Part shown: piece by piece, positions 49,437 to 61,218 of the stretch
Position numbering within the stretch: position 1 is the first letter of the stretch
Layout of the letters: each line of letters begins with the position of its first letter
Assembly: GCF_020166435.1 (NCBI RefSeq)
Contig: NZ_JAINZP010000004.1
Span: 62,001 to 126,000 of the forward strand
From: Pectobacterium versatile
GTDB taxonomy: Bacteria; Pseudomonadota; Gammaproteobacteria; Enterobacterales; Enterobacteriaceae
DNA: 64,000 bases
Direction: 5' to 3'
The notes under the pieces: generated by a model
What the model was told of the DNA's origin: nothing
The model's database searches: none
Seen by the model: the letters and a program-made list of their open reading frames with translations, nothing else
Position numbers and translations under genes: made by a program

Positions 49437-50477
49437 CTATCCGTTGAAAATCCGGTTTTCCTGTTCAGCCACGCGGATAAACGTTGTACGCTTCGTCAGT
49501 TCTTTCAAACGGCCTGCACCAACATAGGTGCAGGCCGACCGCAGGCCGCCAAGAATATCGCGTACAGTATTGTCTACCGGACCACGCAGAGGCAATTTCA
49601 CGGTTTTTCCTTCTGCGGCACGGTACTCCGCTACGCCGCCAACATGACGCTCCATCGCGGATGCAGAACTCATGCCGTAGAACAGCATCATTTTCTCGCC
49701 GTTTTCTTCAACGATGGTGCCTTCACATTCATCATGTCCTGCCAACATACCGCCCAGCATGACGAAATCGGCTCCGCCACCAAATGCTTTCGCTACATCG
49801 CCCGGCATGGCACATCCGCCGTCGCTCACGATTTGCCCACCGAGACCATGTGCTGCATCGGCGCATTCGATCACGGCAGAAAGCTGAGGATAACCTACCC
49901 CCGTTTTAACGCGCGTCGTGCAGACAGAACCGGGGCCAATACCGACTTTCACGATGTCCGCGCCGGAGAGAATCAGTTCTTCCACCATTTCACCGGTCAC
50001 GACATTTCCAGCGCAGATCACGTTGTCTGGGCAAGCCTCACGCGCTTTTTGCAGGAACGTGACAAAGTGCTCGGAATAACCATTGGCCACATCAATACAG
50101 ATAAATTTCAGCTCGGGCGATAGCGCCAGAATTTGCTTTAACTTGATGAAATCAGCCTCAGATGTCCCAGTCGAGACCATCACATGGCGTAATACCGATA
50201 CTGGTGCGCGTTGCACAAACTGGGACCATTGTTCGACAGAATAGTGTTTATGGACAGCCGTCAGAACATCAAAAGAGGCCAGCACCTCCGCCATACTAAA
50301 CGTACCCACGGTATCCATATTGGCTGCGATAATCGGTACGCCGGACCAGTTGCCGCCAGCATGGAGGAAGGTGAATTGACGTTCCAGTTCAACGTCGGAG
50401 CGGCTTTTCAGCGTCGAACGCTTTGGCCGGATGAGAACGTCTTTAAAGCCTAACTTTAAATCTTCTTCAATACGCAT
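49437..50477 (-). CDS. guaC: GMP reductase
   Basis: GMP plus NADPH gives IMP and ammonia. The protein is 346 residues, near the E. coli length. The IMPDH/GMPR barrel shows [21 protein letters not shown] at the start, [20 protein letters not shown] with the catalytic Cys near 186, and [18 protein letters not shown]. It is divergent from coaE with 286 bp between; an inverted repeat GTTACTG/CAGTAAC lies in that gap. Confidence 0.97.
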   Translation of the reverse strand: MRIEEDLKLGFKDVLIRPKRSTLKSRSDVELERQFTFLHAGGNWSGVPIIAANMDTVGTFSMAEVLASFDVLTAVHKHYSVEQWSQFVQRAPVSVLRHVMVSTGTSEADFIKLKQILALSPELKFICIDVANGYSEHFVTFLQKAREACPDNVICAGNVVTGEMVEELILSGADIVKVGIGPGSVCTTRVKTGVGYPQLSAVIECADAAHGLGGQIVSDGGCAMPGDVAKAFGGGADFVMLGGMLAGHDECEGTIVEENGEKMMLFYGMSSASAMERHVGGVAEYRAAEGKTVKLPLRGPVDNTVRDILGGLRSACTYVGAGRLKELTKRTTFIRVAEQENRIFNG

Positions 50478-50763
50478 GAGGTTCGAGTTCCTGGTTAGTG
50501 ACGGCGGAATGCTCAGTATTGATTGTTACTGAGTGAAAAAATAATAGTCCTTTACCAGTAACGTTATCATACGCAGGAATAATCCTGCGGCAAGACTGCG
50601 ATTTTCACTTTATTTGGGATAAAATCAGAGAAATTTACCTATCACCCAGCAAAGTGATAACGTGAAGCACACTGCGGTTGATGCCTGATTGACTTCAAAG
50701 GGGCAGGAAGACATCCCTCACCTTTGAAAATAGTAGAAATGTTAACTTCTCAACACGAGTGCA

Positions 50764-51390
50764 ATGACATACATCGTAGCCTTAACGGGCGGTATCGGCA
50801 GCGGAAAAAGCACCGTAGCCGATGAATTTGCCACATTAGGGGCCACTATCGTTGATGCGGATATCATCGCGCGTCAGGTAGTCGAGCCTGGGAAACCCGC
50901 ACTGGACGCCATCAGGCTCCGGTTTGGCGACACTATGCTCAATACCGATGGTTCATTGAACCGTGCCGCACTACGCCAACGGATTTTTTCCTCACCAGAG
51001 GAGAAACAGTGGCTGAATAATTTACTCCATCCGTTGATCCATCAGGAAACACAGGCCCGGTTTCAGGCTGCATCCGCACCGTACATTCTGTGGGTCGTCC
51101 CTTTACTGGTGGAGAACGGTTTACAACAACGAGCACAGCGTATTCTGGTCGTTGATGTAGACAAAGAAACACAGCTTGCGCGCACGCTGGCCCGCGATGG
51201 CATCAGTCGGCAGCAAGCAGAAAACATACTGGCAGCACAGGCTACCCGAGAACAACGCCTGGCTTATGCCGATGATATTATTGATAACAGTCGCTGCCCA
51301 AACGAGCTGGCTCCACAGGTTGCGGAATTACACCGCCAGTACCTAGAGCTCGCCGCCTCCGCAGCCGACAGGATGACTAAGAATGAGTGA
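50764..51390 (+). CDS. coaE: Dephospho-CoA kinase
   Basis: The last step of CoA synthesis. The protein is 208 residues with P-loop [16 protein letters not shown] at 7-22 and [10 protein letters not shown] near 112. It overlaps zapD by 8 nt (ATGAGTGA), so translation is coupled. In E. coli coaE-zapD-yacG have the same order. Confidence 0.97.
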   Translation: MTYIVALTGGIGSGKSTVADEFATLGATIVDADIIARQVVEPGKPALDAIRLRFGDTMLNTDGSLNRAALRQRIFSSPEEKQWLNNLLHPLIHQETQARFQAASAPYILWVVPLLVENGLQQRAQRILVVDVDKETQLARTLARDGISRQQAENILAAQATREQRLAYADDIIDNSRCPNELAPQVAELHRQYLELAASAADRMTKNE

Positions 51391-52135
51391 CGCCCCCTCA
51401 ACGATTTTATTCGAATACCCGCTGAACGAAAAAACACGTACCTGGTTGCGTATCGAGTCATTATTGCAGCAGTTGCATCAAAACCACTCCCTGACCGATA
51501 TGGGAGGCGCTCTGACATTTTTTCGTGCCATAGCCGAGCTGCTCGATGTATTGGAACGTGGAGATGTACGCACCGAGCTGCTGAAAGAACTGGAGCGGCA
51601 ACAGCAAAAACTGCTGCAATGGAGTGATGTACCGGGCGTTGACATGGAGCGCATCCATACGCTGAGACGCCAATTGAAAGATCTGGCCAGTACGCTGATA
51701 GCCGCACCACGAATGGGGCAGTTCTTACGTGAAGATCGCCTGATTGGCATGGTACGCCAGCGGCTCGGTATCCCTGGCGGATGCTGTAGTTTTGATCTGC
51801 CCACTCTGCATAGCTGGCTGCACCAGCCTCAGGAACTGCGCGAGAAATTGGTTTCCGGCTGGCTTAACTCCCTGTCGCCGCTCAAACAAGCGCTGGATAT
51901 GATCCTGGAGCTGATCCGCCACTCCGGCACGTTCCGCCCACAGACCAGCCTGAACGGCTTCTTCCAGGACAATGCCTCCGATGCTGACCTGCTACGTTTG
52001 CGCCTTGAACAGGTACATCAGCTCTATCCGCAGATCTCCGGCCATAAGACACGCTATGCCATCCGTTTTCTACCATTAGATAGTGAAAACGGCCACATTC
52101 CTCCGCGTTTAACATTTGAACTGGCCTGCTGCTAG
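51383..52135 (+). CDS. zapD: Cell division protein ZapD
   Basis: The protein is 250 residues (E. coli YacF 247). ZapD crosslinks FtsZ filaments in the cytoplasm. Conserved features are [21 protein letters not shown] at the N-terminus and [14 protein letters not shown] near the end. Located between coaE and yacG. Confidence 0.96.
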   Translation: MSDAPSTILFEYPLNEKTRTWLRIESLLQQLHQNHSLTDMGGALTFFRAIAELLDVLERGDVRTELLKELERQQQKLLQWSDVPGVDMERIHTLRRQLKDLASTLIAAPRMGQFLREDRLIGMVRQRLGIPGGCCSFDLPTLHSWLHQPQELREKLVSGWLNSLSPLKQALDMILELIRHSGTFRPQTSLNGFFQDNASDADLLRLRLEQVHQLYPQISGHKTRYAIRFLPLDSENGHIPPRLTFELACC

Positions 52136-52192
52136 ACTCAGCCCTGACAAACCAGAATGTGTTAAGTCACAAATAGAGTGAAAAAGAATCTT

Positions 52193-52387
52193 ATGACAAC
52201 AGAAGTTACGACGGTGAAATGCCCAACCTGCAAGCAGGCGGTCATCTGGGAAGCAGCCAGCATCTATCGCCCATTTTGCAGCAAACGCTGTCAGCTCATC
52301 GATTTGGGTGAATGGGCTGATGAAGAAAAGCGCATTCCAAGTGATGATATGGTTTCTGATAGTGAAGAATGGAGCGAAACGCGCTAA
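52193..52387 (+). CDS. yacG: DNA gyrase inhibitor YacG
   Basis: A small zinc protein, 64 residues, with the four-Cys zinc finger [12 protein letters not shown] and [20 protein letters not shown]. The ATG at 52193 fits the family; the alternative GTG at 52178 would add five residues. YacG binds GyrB and inhibits its activity in E. coli. The SD is weak. Confidence 0.93.
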   Translation: MTTEVTTVKCPTCKQAVIWEAASIYRPFCSKRCQLIDLGEWADEEKRIPSDDMVSDSEEWSETR

Positions 52388-52451
52388 CGGCCACGTTTCG
52401 CCACTATAGCTTTCAGGCCGGGGCTTTCAGACAGGAAAAAGTAAAGCTAGA

Positions 52452-52847
52452 TTAAAGCGATTTCAGCCAGCGGATCATCTCCGCATTCGCTGGCGGAAAT
52501 TCTTCCTCACGTAATTCGTCTACGTTAACCCAGCGAGATTCCTGACCTTCCCGGCCATAAGGTTTCCCCAGCCACGTTTCAACCAGAAAGAAATGAAGCG
52601 TGATGATTCTCTCCGGTGTAGAAAACGTTTTATCGTTTAGCGCCTGTGGTGCGCTAGCTTCGATGCCCGTTTCTTCATGTAGTTCACGAATCAGCGCCTG
52701 CTCTGGCGTTTCGCCCTCTTCAACTTTACCGCCGGGAAATTCCCACATCCCTGCCATATGAACGCCATCAGGGCGGCGAGCAATGAAATATTGCTGCTCC
52801 GCATTGCGGATGATACCTACCGCGACGGATAACTGTTTTTGCGTCAT
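52452..52847 (-). CDS. mutT: 8-oxo-dGTP diphosphatase MutT
   Basis: The protein is 131 residues from ATG 52847 (an upstream ATG at 52910 lies in the secA terminator and was not used). The Nudix box is intact: GGKVEEGETPEQALIRELHE then ETG. It hydrolyses 8-oxo-dGTP and so prevents A:T to C:G transversions. It follows secA on the same strand, separated by a terminator-like hairpin. Confidence 0.96.
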   Translation of the reverse strand: MTQKQLSVAVGIIRNAEQQYFIARRPDGVHMAGMWEFPGGKVEEGETPEQALIRELHEETGIEASAPQALNDKTFSTPERIITLHFFLVETWLGKPYGREGQESRWVNVDELREEEFPPANAEMIRWLKSL

Positions 52848-52870
52848 GACACTTCCTATCAGGTTCTTAT

Positions 52871-52905
52871 CAAGTAAAAGGCGGTCAATGACCGCCCTTG
52901 TACTT
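52871..52905 (-). terminator. Hairpin between secA and mutT
   Basis: On the minus strand GGCGGT and ACCGCC flank CATTG, followed by TTTTACTT; the outer AAGTA/TACTT arms extend it. It probably limits read-through into mutT. Confidence 0.65.
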
Positions 52906-52937
52906 ATCACATTTTAATCACTGGATTCAGCAGTCAA

Positions 52938-55640
52938 TTATTTCTGTAAACGACCGTGGCACTGCTTATATTTCTTGCCTGAACCACATGGGCAAGGGTC
53001 GTTACGTCCAATTTTACGGTCTGCCTGCGCCGGTGAACCCGTATTCAGGCTATCTTCTTCCTGATGGCTAAACTGTTGCTGCTGCGCCAAACGCTCAGCT
53101 TCTTCACGGCGTTGCTGCTCCAGCGCTTCGATTTCTTCTGGCATTCTCACCTGGACTTTGCTCAGCGTGCTGATCACTTCATATTTCAGTGATTCCAGCA
53201 TCGCGGCAAACATAGAGAACGACTCACGCTTATATTCTTGTTTCGGATCTTTCTGAGCATAACCACGAAGATGGATGCCCTGACGCAGGTAATCCATTGC
53301 CGCCAGATGCTCTTTCCACAAGGAATCCAGCGTCTGCAGCATCACGCCTTTCTCGAAGTTGCGCATGACTTCCGTGCCAACCACTTCTTCTTTGCGATGA
53401 TAAACCTCAAGCGCGTGCTGGAAAATACGTTCACGCAGCGTTTCTTCATGCAGCTCAGGCTCTTTATCCAGCCACGCCTTGATCGGCATATCCAGATCGA
53501 AGTCGTTCTTCAGGCGCTGTTCCAGACCTTCCGTATCCCACATTTCTTCCAGAGATTCCGGTGGAATATAGCTGTCGATAGTCGCTTTAAACACATCTTC
53601 ACGAATACTGGTGATGGTTTCACTGATATCGGACACATCCAGCAGTTCGTTACGCTGTGTGTAGATCGCACGACGTTGATCGTTCGCCACATCATCGTAT
53701 TCCAGCAGCTGTTTACGAATATCAAAGTTACGGCTTTCCACTTTACGCTGTGCGTTAGCAATCGCCTTGGTGACCCACGGGTGCTCAATCGCTTCGCCCG
53801 GTTTCATACCCAGTTTACGCATCATGTTGGAAACGCGATCGGAGGCAAAAATACGCATCAGCGCATCTTCCATCGACAGATAGAAGCGTGATGAACCCGC
53901 ATCCCCCTGACGGCCAGAACGACCACGCAGCTGGTTATCGATACGGCGAGACTCATGACGTTCTGTACCGATAATGTGCAAACCACCCGCAGCCAACACC
54001 GCATCATGGCGCACTTTCCAGGCCGCTTTGATTTCTGCAATTTGTGCGTCATCTGGGTTTTCCAGATGTGCGACTTCTGCCTGCCAGCTACCACCCAATA
54101 CGATGTCCGTACCACGACCGGCCATGTTGGTCGCGATGGTGACCGCACCAGACTGACCTGCCTGCGCAACGATGTCCGCTTCCATGGCGTGAAATTTCGC
54201 ATTCAGCACATTGTGTTTGATGCCCGCTTTTTCCAGCGCCTGAGAAACCACTTCGGATTTCTCGATGGAAATCGTACCGACCAGAATAGGCTGACCTTTT
54301 ACAGAGCGGTCTTTGATATCTTCAATGATGGCATCGATTTTTTCCTGCTCGGTCATGTAGACCAGGTCAGGCAAGTCTTTACGAACCATCGGACGGTTGG
54401 TCGGCACCACAATCGTATCCAGCTTATAGATAGAGCTGAACTCGAATGCCTCGGTATCTGCCGTACCGGTCATCCCTGCCAGTTTTTCATACAGGCGGAA
54501 GTAATTCTGGAAGGTAATGGAAGCCAGCGTCTGGTTTTCATTCTGAATGGCCACCTTCTCTTTCGCTTCCACAGCCTGATGCAGGCCATCGGACCAGCGA
54601 CGCCCCTGCATGGTACGGCCAGTATGTTCGTCGACGATGATCACTTCACCGTCTTTCACAATGTAATCGACATCGCGGGTAAACAATACGTGCGCACGCA
54701 GCGCGGCGGTCACATGATGCATCAGCATGATGTTGGTCGGAGAGTACAGCGACTCACCCTCTTCCATAATGCCTTCTTTCACCAGCAATTCTTCTACCAG
54801 AACCAGACCACGTTCGGTGAGGTTAACCTGACGCGCTTTCTCATCAACAGAGAAATGGCCTTCGCCGAGGAAGGTATCCGAATCATCTTTCTCCTGACGG
54901 ATCAGGTGGGGGATGATTTTATTGACGCTGATATAAAGCTCAGAGCTGTCTTCAGCCGGGCCGGAAATGATCAGCGGCGTACGCGCTTCATCGATCAGGA
55001 TGGAGTCAACCTCATCCACCAGCGCGTAGTACAATTTACGCTGTACGCGTTCTTCTGGGCTGAACGCCATGTTGTCACGCAGGTAGTCAAAACCGTATTC
55101 GTTATTGGTACCGTAGGTGATGTCTGCCGCATAGGCTTCACGCTTCGCCGGAGCAGGCATTCCCGGCAGGTTGATACCAACGCTCAGGCCAAGGAATTCA
55201 AACAACGGACGGTTATTTTCGGCGTCACGCTGTGCCAGATAATCGTTCACGGTAACTACGTGTACGCCGCGACCCGTCAGCGCATTCAGGTACGCAGGCA
55301 GCGTTGCCGTCAGCGTTTTACCTTCACCAGTACGCATCTCCGCGATGCAGCGTTCGTTCAATACCATACCGCCGAGAAGCTGCACGTCGAAGTGGCGCAT
55401 GCCAAATACACGTTTACTGGATTCACGCACCACGGCGAAGGCTTCCGGCAGCAAACTCTCCAACGTCGCGCCTTTTTCCAGACGAACACGGAACTCCAGC
55501 GTTTTCGCTTGCAGTTCCTCATCTGAAAGTTTTTCCATTTCTGGCTCTAAACGACTGATGACATCAACATTTTTACGCATACGACGCAGCGTACGATCGT
55601 TACGGCTACCAAAAATTTTGGTTAGGATATTCATGACCAT
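52938..55640 (-). CDS. secA: Protein translocase ATPase SecA
   Basis: SecA drives preproteins through Sec[16 protein letters not shown] at 55640 aligns with the E. coli start and gives 900 residues (901 in E. coli); a longer frame to 55688 lacks similarity. Walker [14 protein letters not shown], the DEVD box [15 protein letters not shown], the helicase segment [15 protein letters not shown], and the C-terminal zinc ligand set [14 protein letters not shown] are present. It follows secM, whose translation arrest regulates it. Confidence 0.98.
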   Translation of the reverse strand: MVMNILTKIFGSRNDRTLRRMRKNVDVISRLEPEMEKLSDEELQAKTLEFRVRLEKGATLESLLPEAFAVVRESSKRVFGMRHFDVQLLGGMVLNERCIAEMRTGEGKTLTATLPAYLNALTGRGVHVVTVNDYLAQRDAENNRPLFEFLGLSVGINLPGMPAPAKREAYAADITYGTNNEYGFDYLRDNMAFSPEERVQRKLYYALVDEVDSILIDEARTPLIISGPAEDSSELYISVNKIIPHLIRQEKDDSDTFLGEGHFSVDEKARQVNLTERGLVLVEELLVKEGIMEEGESLYSPTNIMLMHHVTAALRAHVLFTRDVDYIVKDGEVIIVDEHTGRTMQGRRWSDGLHQAVEAKEKVAIQNENQTLASITFQNYFRLYEKLAGMTGTADTEAFEFSSIYKLDTIVVPTNRPMVRKDLPDLVYMTEQEKIDAIIEDIKDRSVKGQPILVGTISIEKSEVVSQALEKAGIKHNVLNAKFHAMEADIVAQAGQSGAVTIATNMAGRGTDIVLGGSWQAEVAHLENPDDAQIAEIKAAWKVRHDAVLAAGGLHIIGTERHESRRIDNQLRGRSGRQGDAGSSRFYLSMEDALMRIFASDRVSNMMRKLGMKPGEAIEHPWVTKAIANAQRKVESRNFDIRKQLLEYDDVANDQRRAIYTQRNELLDVSDISETITSIREDVFKATIDSYIPPESLEEMWDTEGLEQRLKNDFDLDMPIKAWLDKEPELHEETLRERIFQHALEVYHRKEEVVGTEVMRNFEKGVMLQTLDSLWKEHLAAMDYLRQGIHLRGYAQKDPKQEYKRESFSMFAAMLESLKYEVISTLSKVQVRMPEEIEALEQQRREEAERLAQQQQFSHQEEDSLNTGSPAQADRKIGRNDPCPCGSGKKYKQCHGRLQK

Positions 55641-55752
55641 AATAATTTTAATCTCACAAGTGCCACGTATCCAGTGGCAACACAACATCGAAAAACTGAG
55701 AAACTCAGCAAAAAAAGAGAGAAATTTCTTCAGCTAATTATCCACTACACTT

Positions 55753-56268
55753 TCAGCTGAGAAGAGAAGGTCCTGCACGGATGCCGCGAATTTGGGCAAG
55801 CCAGATGCCGATTTGATGGTGTGCCTGAGGATAAAAAGTGACGCGCCCAGCATGGGGGGAGATCACAAAGGGATACTGGGAATCCTGCGTCAGCAACGCA
55901 TTTAGCGTATCCAGCAAAACCAGAGAATGAGGTTGAAGATCGTCAACCTGCTGGGCACTGGCCGTCTGTGGTGTCGTCAACGCAAAAGAAAGATGACGGA
56001 TGACCGTGCGAATCGCATGCTGATGCCAGTAGTCAACACTGTAGGACGAACGCCGATGCGCTTCTTTCAGGGCGACCAGATCGGTAAGGTTCAGCGATAC
56101 GTTATTCTGGCGACTAACACTGGAGCTTGAATTCGGGAGTGAGGCGATATCCTGTGAGTCGTTCAGGCTTGTCGGCAAGCCAAGACTCGCCGCGACCATC
56201 CCTAATAAGAGATGCGGCCAGAAATAACGTCTGCCAAATTGTCGCCAACGATTTAGAATACCAATCAC
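55753..56268 (-). CDS. secM: Secretion monitor SecM with variant arrest peptide
   Basis: A periplasm-targeted peptide whose translational arrest exposes the secA ribosome binding site. The GTG at 56268 aligns with the E. coli start (VIGILNRWRQFG vs MSGILTRWRQFG), giving 171 residues; an ATG at 56277 is possible. The signal segment YFWPHLLLGMVAASLGLP and YSVDYWHQHAIRTVIRHLSF are conserved. The C-terminal arrest motif reads WLAQIRGIRAGP; compared with E. coli F-x4-WI-x4-GIRAGP, the Phe is His and the Ile after Trp is Leu, while the critical Arg and Pro are kept. Confidence 0.92.
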   Translation of the reverse strand: MIGILNRWRQFGRRYFWPHLLLGMVAASLGLPTSLNDSQDIASLPNSSSSVSRQNNVSLNLTDLVALKEAHRRSSYSVDYWHQHAIRTVIRHLSFALTTPQTASAQQVDDLQPHSLVLLDTLNALLTQDSQYPFVISPHAGRVTFYPQAHHQIGIWLAQIRGIRAGPSLLS

Positions 56269-56294
56269 GAGTAACATCCACCGGAGCCAAGCCT

Positions 56295-56822
56295 ATGCGT
56301 GATAGCCGCCCACAATCACTGGAATTTCTGTTTGATAGCGCATCCATGTCGGGTAAAGGCCCGCTACAAGATGTGCAACAGCGCGCTATCGCCTTATTAA
56401 AACTCAACCGCGCCGTACGCGGATTACTGCCTGCACCGTTGCACCCATGGTGCCGCGTCGCTAATTACCGGCAAGGTTTACTAATACTGGAAACCGCCAA
56501 CGCCAGTTGGTTGATGCGGTTACGTTACGAACAACCTGCGTTGCTCTCTGCATTACGCGCACAAATACTACCATCATTGGCTTCAATCGACATCAGGATT
56601 AATCCAACGCTTGCCGCAAAAGGGCATGAAATCGTGAAAAATAGTGGCATTGCAGCGACGGAAAATACCGACGACAAACCGTTGCGTCAGTTGAGTGAAC
56701 AAAGTGCGGAGACATTGAGGACGTTAGCAGGCAACAGCCCGGAAAAACTCAGAAAGATATTAGAACGACTGGCTTCGCTGGCCGGAGAGAGTACCAGTAA
56801 AACCAGTCGTAATAAGAAATGA
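56295..56822 (+). CDS. DUF721/DciA-like protein
   Basis: The ATG at 56295 follows GGAG and gives 175 residues; a longer frame to 56127 runs across secM and was not used. The DUF721 domain spans about 15-115: LQDVQQRAIALLKLNRAVRGLL, then CRVANYRQGLLILETANASWLMRLRYE. The C-terminus is charged and probably disordered. DUF721 proteins (DciA) interact with the replicative helicase in many bacteria; E. coli instead uses DnaC. The gene is divergent from secM with only 26 bp between starts, so each promoter must lie inside the other gene or share sequence. Confidence 0.82.
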   Translation: MRDSRPQSLEFLFDSASMSGKGPLQDVQQRAIALLKLNRAVRGLLPAPLHPWCRVANYRQGLLILETANASWLMRLRYEQPALLSALRAQILPSLASIDIRINPTLAAKGHEIVKNSGIAATENTDDKPLRQLSEQSAETLRTLAGNSPEKLRKILERLASLAGESTSKTSRNKK

Positions 56823-56840
56823 TTACTTCAATTTCAAGCG

Positions 56841-57810
<970 letters not shown>

Positions 57811-57862
57811 GTGGCACAGTTTAGCACAAAGAGCGGAGATTCCAACGTTATCTGGCAGCAAA

Positions 57863-59014
57863 TTAGTCTGCCTGCTTACGCAGAAACGCTGGGATATCCA
57901 GATAGTCTGGCTCTTTATTCGTCTGCGGATTCTGGTCGTTAACCACTTTGGCAGCCGGTTTTTCCTGCGCCAGCGGCGTCATACCGTGTTGCTGATAACG
58001 ATGATCCATCACAGGCTGGCTGGCCTGCTTGTTCGTTACCAGAGTAATCTCAGGACGTTTGTCCATGCCGATACCCGTCGCAACAACCGTTACCCGCAGT
58101 TCATCATTCATTTCTGGGTCAAGCGACGTACCGATTACGACGGTCGCATTATCGGACGCGAATGCACGGATGGTGTTACCTACCGTCTCGAACTCATCCA
58201 GACGCAGGTCAAAGCCCGCCGTGATGTTGACCAACACGCCACGTGCGCCGGACAGATCGATGTCTTCCAACAGTGGGCTGGAGATCGCCATTTCAGCCGC
58301 TTCTTCTGCACGGTCTTCACCACGCGCAACACCGGAACCCATCATGGCATAACCCATTTCGGACATCACGGTACGCACGTCTGCAAAGTCGACGTTCATC
58401 AGGCCCGGACGCGTGATCAGCTCGGCAATACCCTGCACCGCGCCTTTCAGTACATCGTTTGCCGCGCCAAATGCATCCAGCAGGGAGATACCGCGCCCCA
58501 GCACTTTTAGCAGTTTGTCGTTTGGAATGGTGATCAGCGAGTCGACGTGCTTAGACAGCTCGGCGATACCCTGCTCTGCAAACGCCATACGCTTTTTGCC
58601 TTCAAAGTTGAAAGGCTTGGTCACGACAGCGACAGTCAGAATGCCCAGGTCTTTTGCGACTTCGGCAACAACTGGTGCAGCACCTGTTCCCGTACCACCG
58701 CCCATACCTGCGGCGATAAACACCATGTCCGCACCTTCCAGTGCTGAACGCAGTGCTTCACGATCTTCTTCAGCCGAATTACGGCCGACTTCAGGGTTAG
58801 CGCCTGCACCCAGGCCTTTTGTGATACCGCTACCGATCTGAATAGTCTGGCCAACAGCTGTTTTACGTAATGCCTGCGCATCCGTGTTGACCGCAAAGAA
58901 CTCGACGCCTTCGATGCGCTCACGCACCATGTGTTCGACGGCGTTACCACCGCCGCCACCGACGCCGATGACTTTAATCACCGCGTCGTTGGTTAATTCC
59001 ATTGGTTCAAACAT
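57863..59014 (-). CDS. ftsZ: Cell division GTPase FtsZ
   Basis: The protein is 383 residues as in E. coli. The tubulin signature [10 protein letters not shown] is near 104-113, with the T7 loop [15 protein letters not shown]. The C-terminal conserved peptide [14 protein letters not shown], which binds FtsA and ZipA, is intact. It follows ftsA on the same strand, 68 bp away. Confidence 0.99.
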   Translation of the reverse strand: MFEPMELTNDAVIKVIGVGGGGGNAVEHMVRERIEGVEFFAVNTDAQALRKTAVGQTIQIGSGITKGLGAGANPEVGRNSAEEDREALRSALEGADMVFIAAGMGGGTGTGAAPVVAEVAKDLGILTVAVVTKPFNFEGKKRMAFAEQGIAELSKHVDSLITIPNDKLLKVLGRGISLLDAFGAANDVLKGAVQGIAELITRPGLMNVDFADVRTVMSEMGYAMMGSGVARGEDRAEEAAEMAISSPLLEDIDLSGARGVLVNITAGFDLRLDEFETVGNTIRAFASDNATVVIGTSLDPEMNDELRVTVVATGIGMDKRPEITLVTNKQASQPVMDHRYQQHGMTPLAQEKPAAKVVNDQNPQTNKEPDYLDIPAFLRKQAD

Positions 59015-59082
59015 AATTTCTCTCCGTTTGTGCCTGTAACTGCGAGATCATAAAACTGTGCCAGGTGATCTCTTTGATAAAA

Positions 59083-60339
59083 TTAAAATTCTTTCCTCAA
59101 CCAGCTGTTGATTCGCTTGAACCAGTTGCTCACTGAGGCACGTTTTTCGACTTCATGCTCACCGCCCAGATGAGATTCTTTTCCGTAATGCAGCAACCCA
59201 ACCGCCGTTGAGTAATAAGGCTCTTGGGCATAATCCGTCAGCCCTGTTATATTCATTGGTTGTCCAATACGCACCTGTGTATGGAACACACGCTGCGCAC
59301 AGGCCGCCAGACCGTCTATTTGCGCGGCACCGCCCGTCAGCACAATCCCTGCCGCCAGATGGTGTTTCACGCCTTGTTGACGCAACTGCTCCTGCAACTG
59401 TAAAAGTTCATCGTTCACCAAGTTCAACAGCTCGGTGTAACGTGGTTCAATCACTTCCGCCAATGTCTGTCGTTGCAGACTGCGGGGTGGACGTCCTCCA
59501 ACGCTCGGGACCTCCACATTTTCATCTTTGCTGACGATCGCACCTAGTGCACAACCATGGCGCACTTTAATCGCTTCGGCATCCGTCGGCGGTGTACCAA
59601 ACGCATAGGCAATATCGCTCGTAACCACATTGCCTGCATAAGGAATCACTTTAGTGTGTCGCAATGCGCCACCGGTATAAACCGCGATGTCCATTGTACC
59701 GCCACCGATATCCACGACGCACACACCCAGCTCACGTTCGTCCTCTGTCAGAACCGCATAGCTGGACGCTAGGCCTGCAAAAATCAGTTGGTCGACCTTT
59801 AAGCCACAGCGTTCAACAGCTTTAACAATATTCTTCGCCATATCGTTATGGCAGGTTATCAGGTGGACTTTCGCCTGCATGCGCACGCCGGATAAGCCAA
59901 CCGGGTTTTTAATCCCTTCCTGATAATCGATCGCATATTCCTGTGGAATCACATGGAGAACACGGTGCTCATCGCGTACGCGCACGGACTTGGCGGTATG
60001 CACCACGCTTTCCACGTCGTCCTGTGACACTTCTTCTTCTGAAATAGGCACCATCCCTATTTCATTCTGGCAACTGATGTGTTTTCCCGACAGCGCCAGA
60101 TACACGGAAGAGATCTGGCAGTCTGCCATCAACTCAGCCTGATCAATAGCACGCTGAACACATTTAACGACTGATTCCAGATCGTTTACGCCGCCTTTAT
60201 CCATACCGCGTGACGGGCAACTGCCTACGCCAATAATATTGACCATGCCATCGGGCAGAACCTCCCCTACCAGCGCAGCCACTTTTGCTGTACCGATTTC
60301 CAGCCCAACTACCAGTTTTCTGTCCGTCGACTTGATCAT
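59083..60339 (-). CDS. ftsA: Cell division protein FtsA
   Basis: The actin-like membrane anchor of the Z ring. The protein is 418 residues; the phosphate-1 region is VVGLEIGTAKVAALVGE, phosphate-2 CVVDIGGGTMDIAVY, and the adenosine region GIVLTGGAAQIDGL. The C-terminal amphipathic helix SNWFKRINSWLRKEF binds the membrane. Its ATG lies four bases into a frame that continues from ftsQ past the ftsQ stop. Confidence 0.98.
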   Translation of the reverse strand: MIKSTDRKLVVGLEIGTAKVAALVGEVLPDGMVNIIGVGSCPSRGMDKGGVNDLESVVKCVQRAIDQAELMADCQISSVYLALSGKHISCQNEIGMVPISEEEVSQDDVESVVHTAKSVRVRDEHRVLHVIPQEYAIDYQEGIKNPVGLSGVRMQAKVHLITCHNDMAKNIVKAVERCGLKVDQLIFAGLASSYAVLTEDERELGVCVVDIGGGTMDIAVYTGGALRHTKVIPYAGNVVTSDIAYAFGTPPTDAEAIKVRHGCALGAIVSKDENVEVPSVGGRPPRSLQRQTLAEVIEPRYTELLNLVNDELLQLQEQLRQQGVKHHLAAGIVLTGGAAQIDGLAACAQRVFHTQVRIGQPMNITGLTDYAQEPYYSTAVGLLHYGKESHLGGEHEVEKRASVSNWFKRINSWLRKEF

Positions 60340-60392
60340 TGTTGTTTAGCCTGTGCTTGTTTCTGGTTACTGTTCTGTTGCTGATCAATGTC

Positions 60393-61217
60393 TTATTGCT
60401 GACCAACTCGTTGCCGATCACCATTTTGTTGATCAAGCAAGGCTGGAGCCCAGCCTATCGCGGCACCGCTGTCGTACCGCAAGTCCACATGGCTGATACG
60501 TTTGTTTTCGCTCTGAGCCTGCCGCTGCAACAGCGGATACAGCTCGATAAATCGTTTCAGACGTTTGGCCCTATCGTCCCGCCCCAACTCAAGGCGAGTA
60601 TCATCGTCTAATCCTAGTTGCCACGAATGCCGTGCGCTCATCGCAACCGTCTTTAACGTAAACTTCCCAGCAACCAGCGTCTGATTCATTGTGCGGTAGC
60701 CTTCCAACACTTCAGCCTCACTGCCTTCCGGGCCATACAGCAACGGCATCTTGCGATTACCAATACGTTCGGCGGGTACACTGAACGAATTTCCTTCCGC
60801 ATCAACCATTAGCTGGTCATTCCAACGTGCTACCGGAACATATTCAACCAGATGAATCTTTAATTCGTCCGGCCACTGCTTGCGCACGCTGGCCTGTTTT
60901 ATCCACGACAGGCGTTCAATCTGCTGCTGGATCACGTTCACATCCTGTGTCATGAACGTTCCCGGCGACCCCAACGACAAAATGGCCTGACGGATATCGT
61001 CGTTGGTGGTGTACTGCCTTTCCCCTGTCACGGCCATGCGGGAGAGCGGTAAGCGGCTGGCATCTTTCATCCACCCCACTACCATCCAGCTTCCCCAGAC
61101 GATCGTCCCTATCACCATCAGCAGGAAAATCATCCCTGCCAATTGGCCTCCATTACTGCGACGTGTTCCTTTCGTTTCAGGCTCTCGTCCGCGTGTATTC
61201 AGCGCCGCCTGCGACAT
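60393..61217 (-). CDS. ftsQ: Cell division protein FtsQ (stops earlier than the overlap with ftsA)
   Basis: A bitopic membrane protein that scaffolds FtsB and Fts[11 protein letters not shown] at 61217 gives 274 residues with the membrane helix [21 protein letters not shown] and the POTRA and beta domains (TRSLPLS-type start [20 protein letters not shown]). The last residues are GDRQRVGQQ. Reading on past the TAA gives 18 Gln/Asn-rich codons ending at a TGA that overlaps the ftsA ATG, much like the E. coli FtsQ tail. The region after 245 is not needed for the folded domains, so the protein should function. Confidence 0.93.
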   Translation of the reverse strand: MSQAALNTRGREPETKGTRRSNGGQLAGMIFLLMVIGTIVWGSWMVVGWMKDASRLPLSRMAVTGERQYTTNDDIRQAILSLGSPGTFMTQDVNVIQQQIERLSWIKQASVRKQWPDELKIHLVEYVPVARWNDQLMVDAEGNSFSVPAERIGNRKMPLLYGPEGSEAEVLEGYRTMNQTLVAGKFTLKTVAMSARHSWQLGLDDDTRLELGRDDRAKRLKRFIELYPLLQRQAQSENKRISHVDLRYDSGAAIGWAPALLDQQNGDRQRVGQQ

Positions 61218-61218
61218 A

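Noticed and set aside
53955-55526. 523-codon open frame antisense to secA
   Set aside because: It is a complementary-strand shadow of a fully conserved secA; no SD, no family features, and high His/Arg/Gln content typical of antisense reading.
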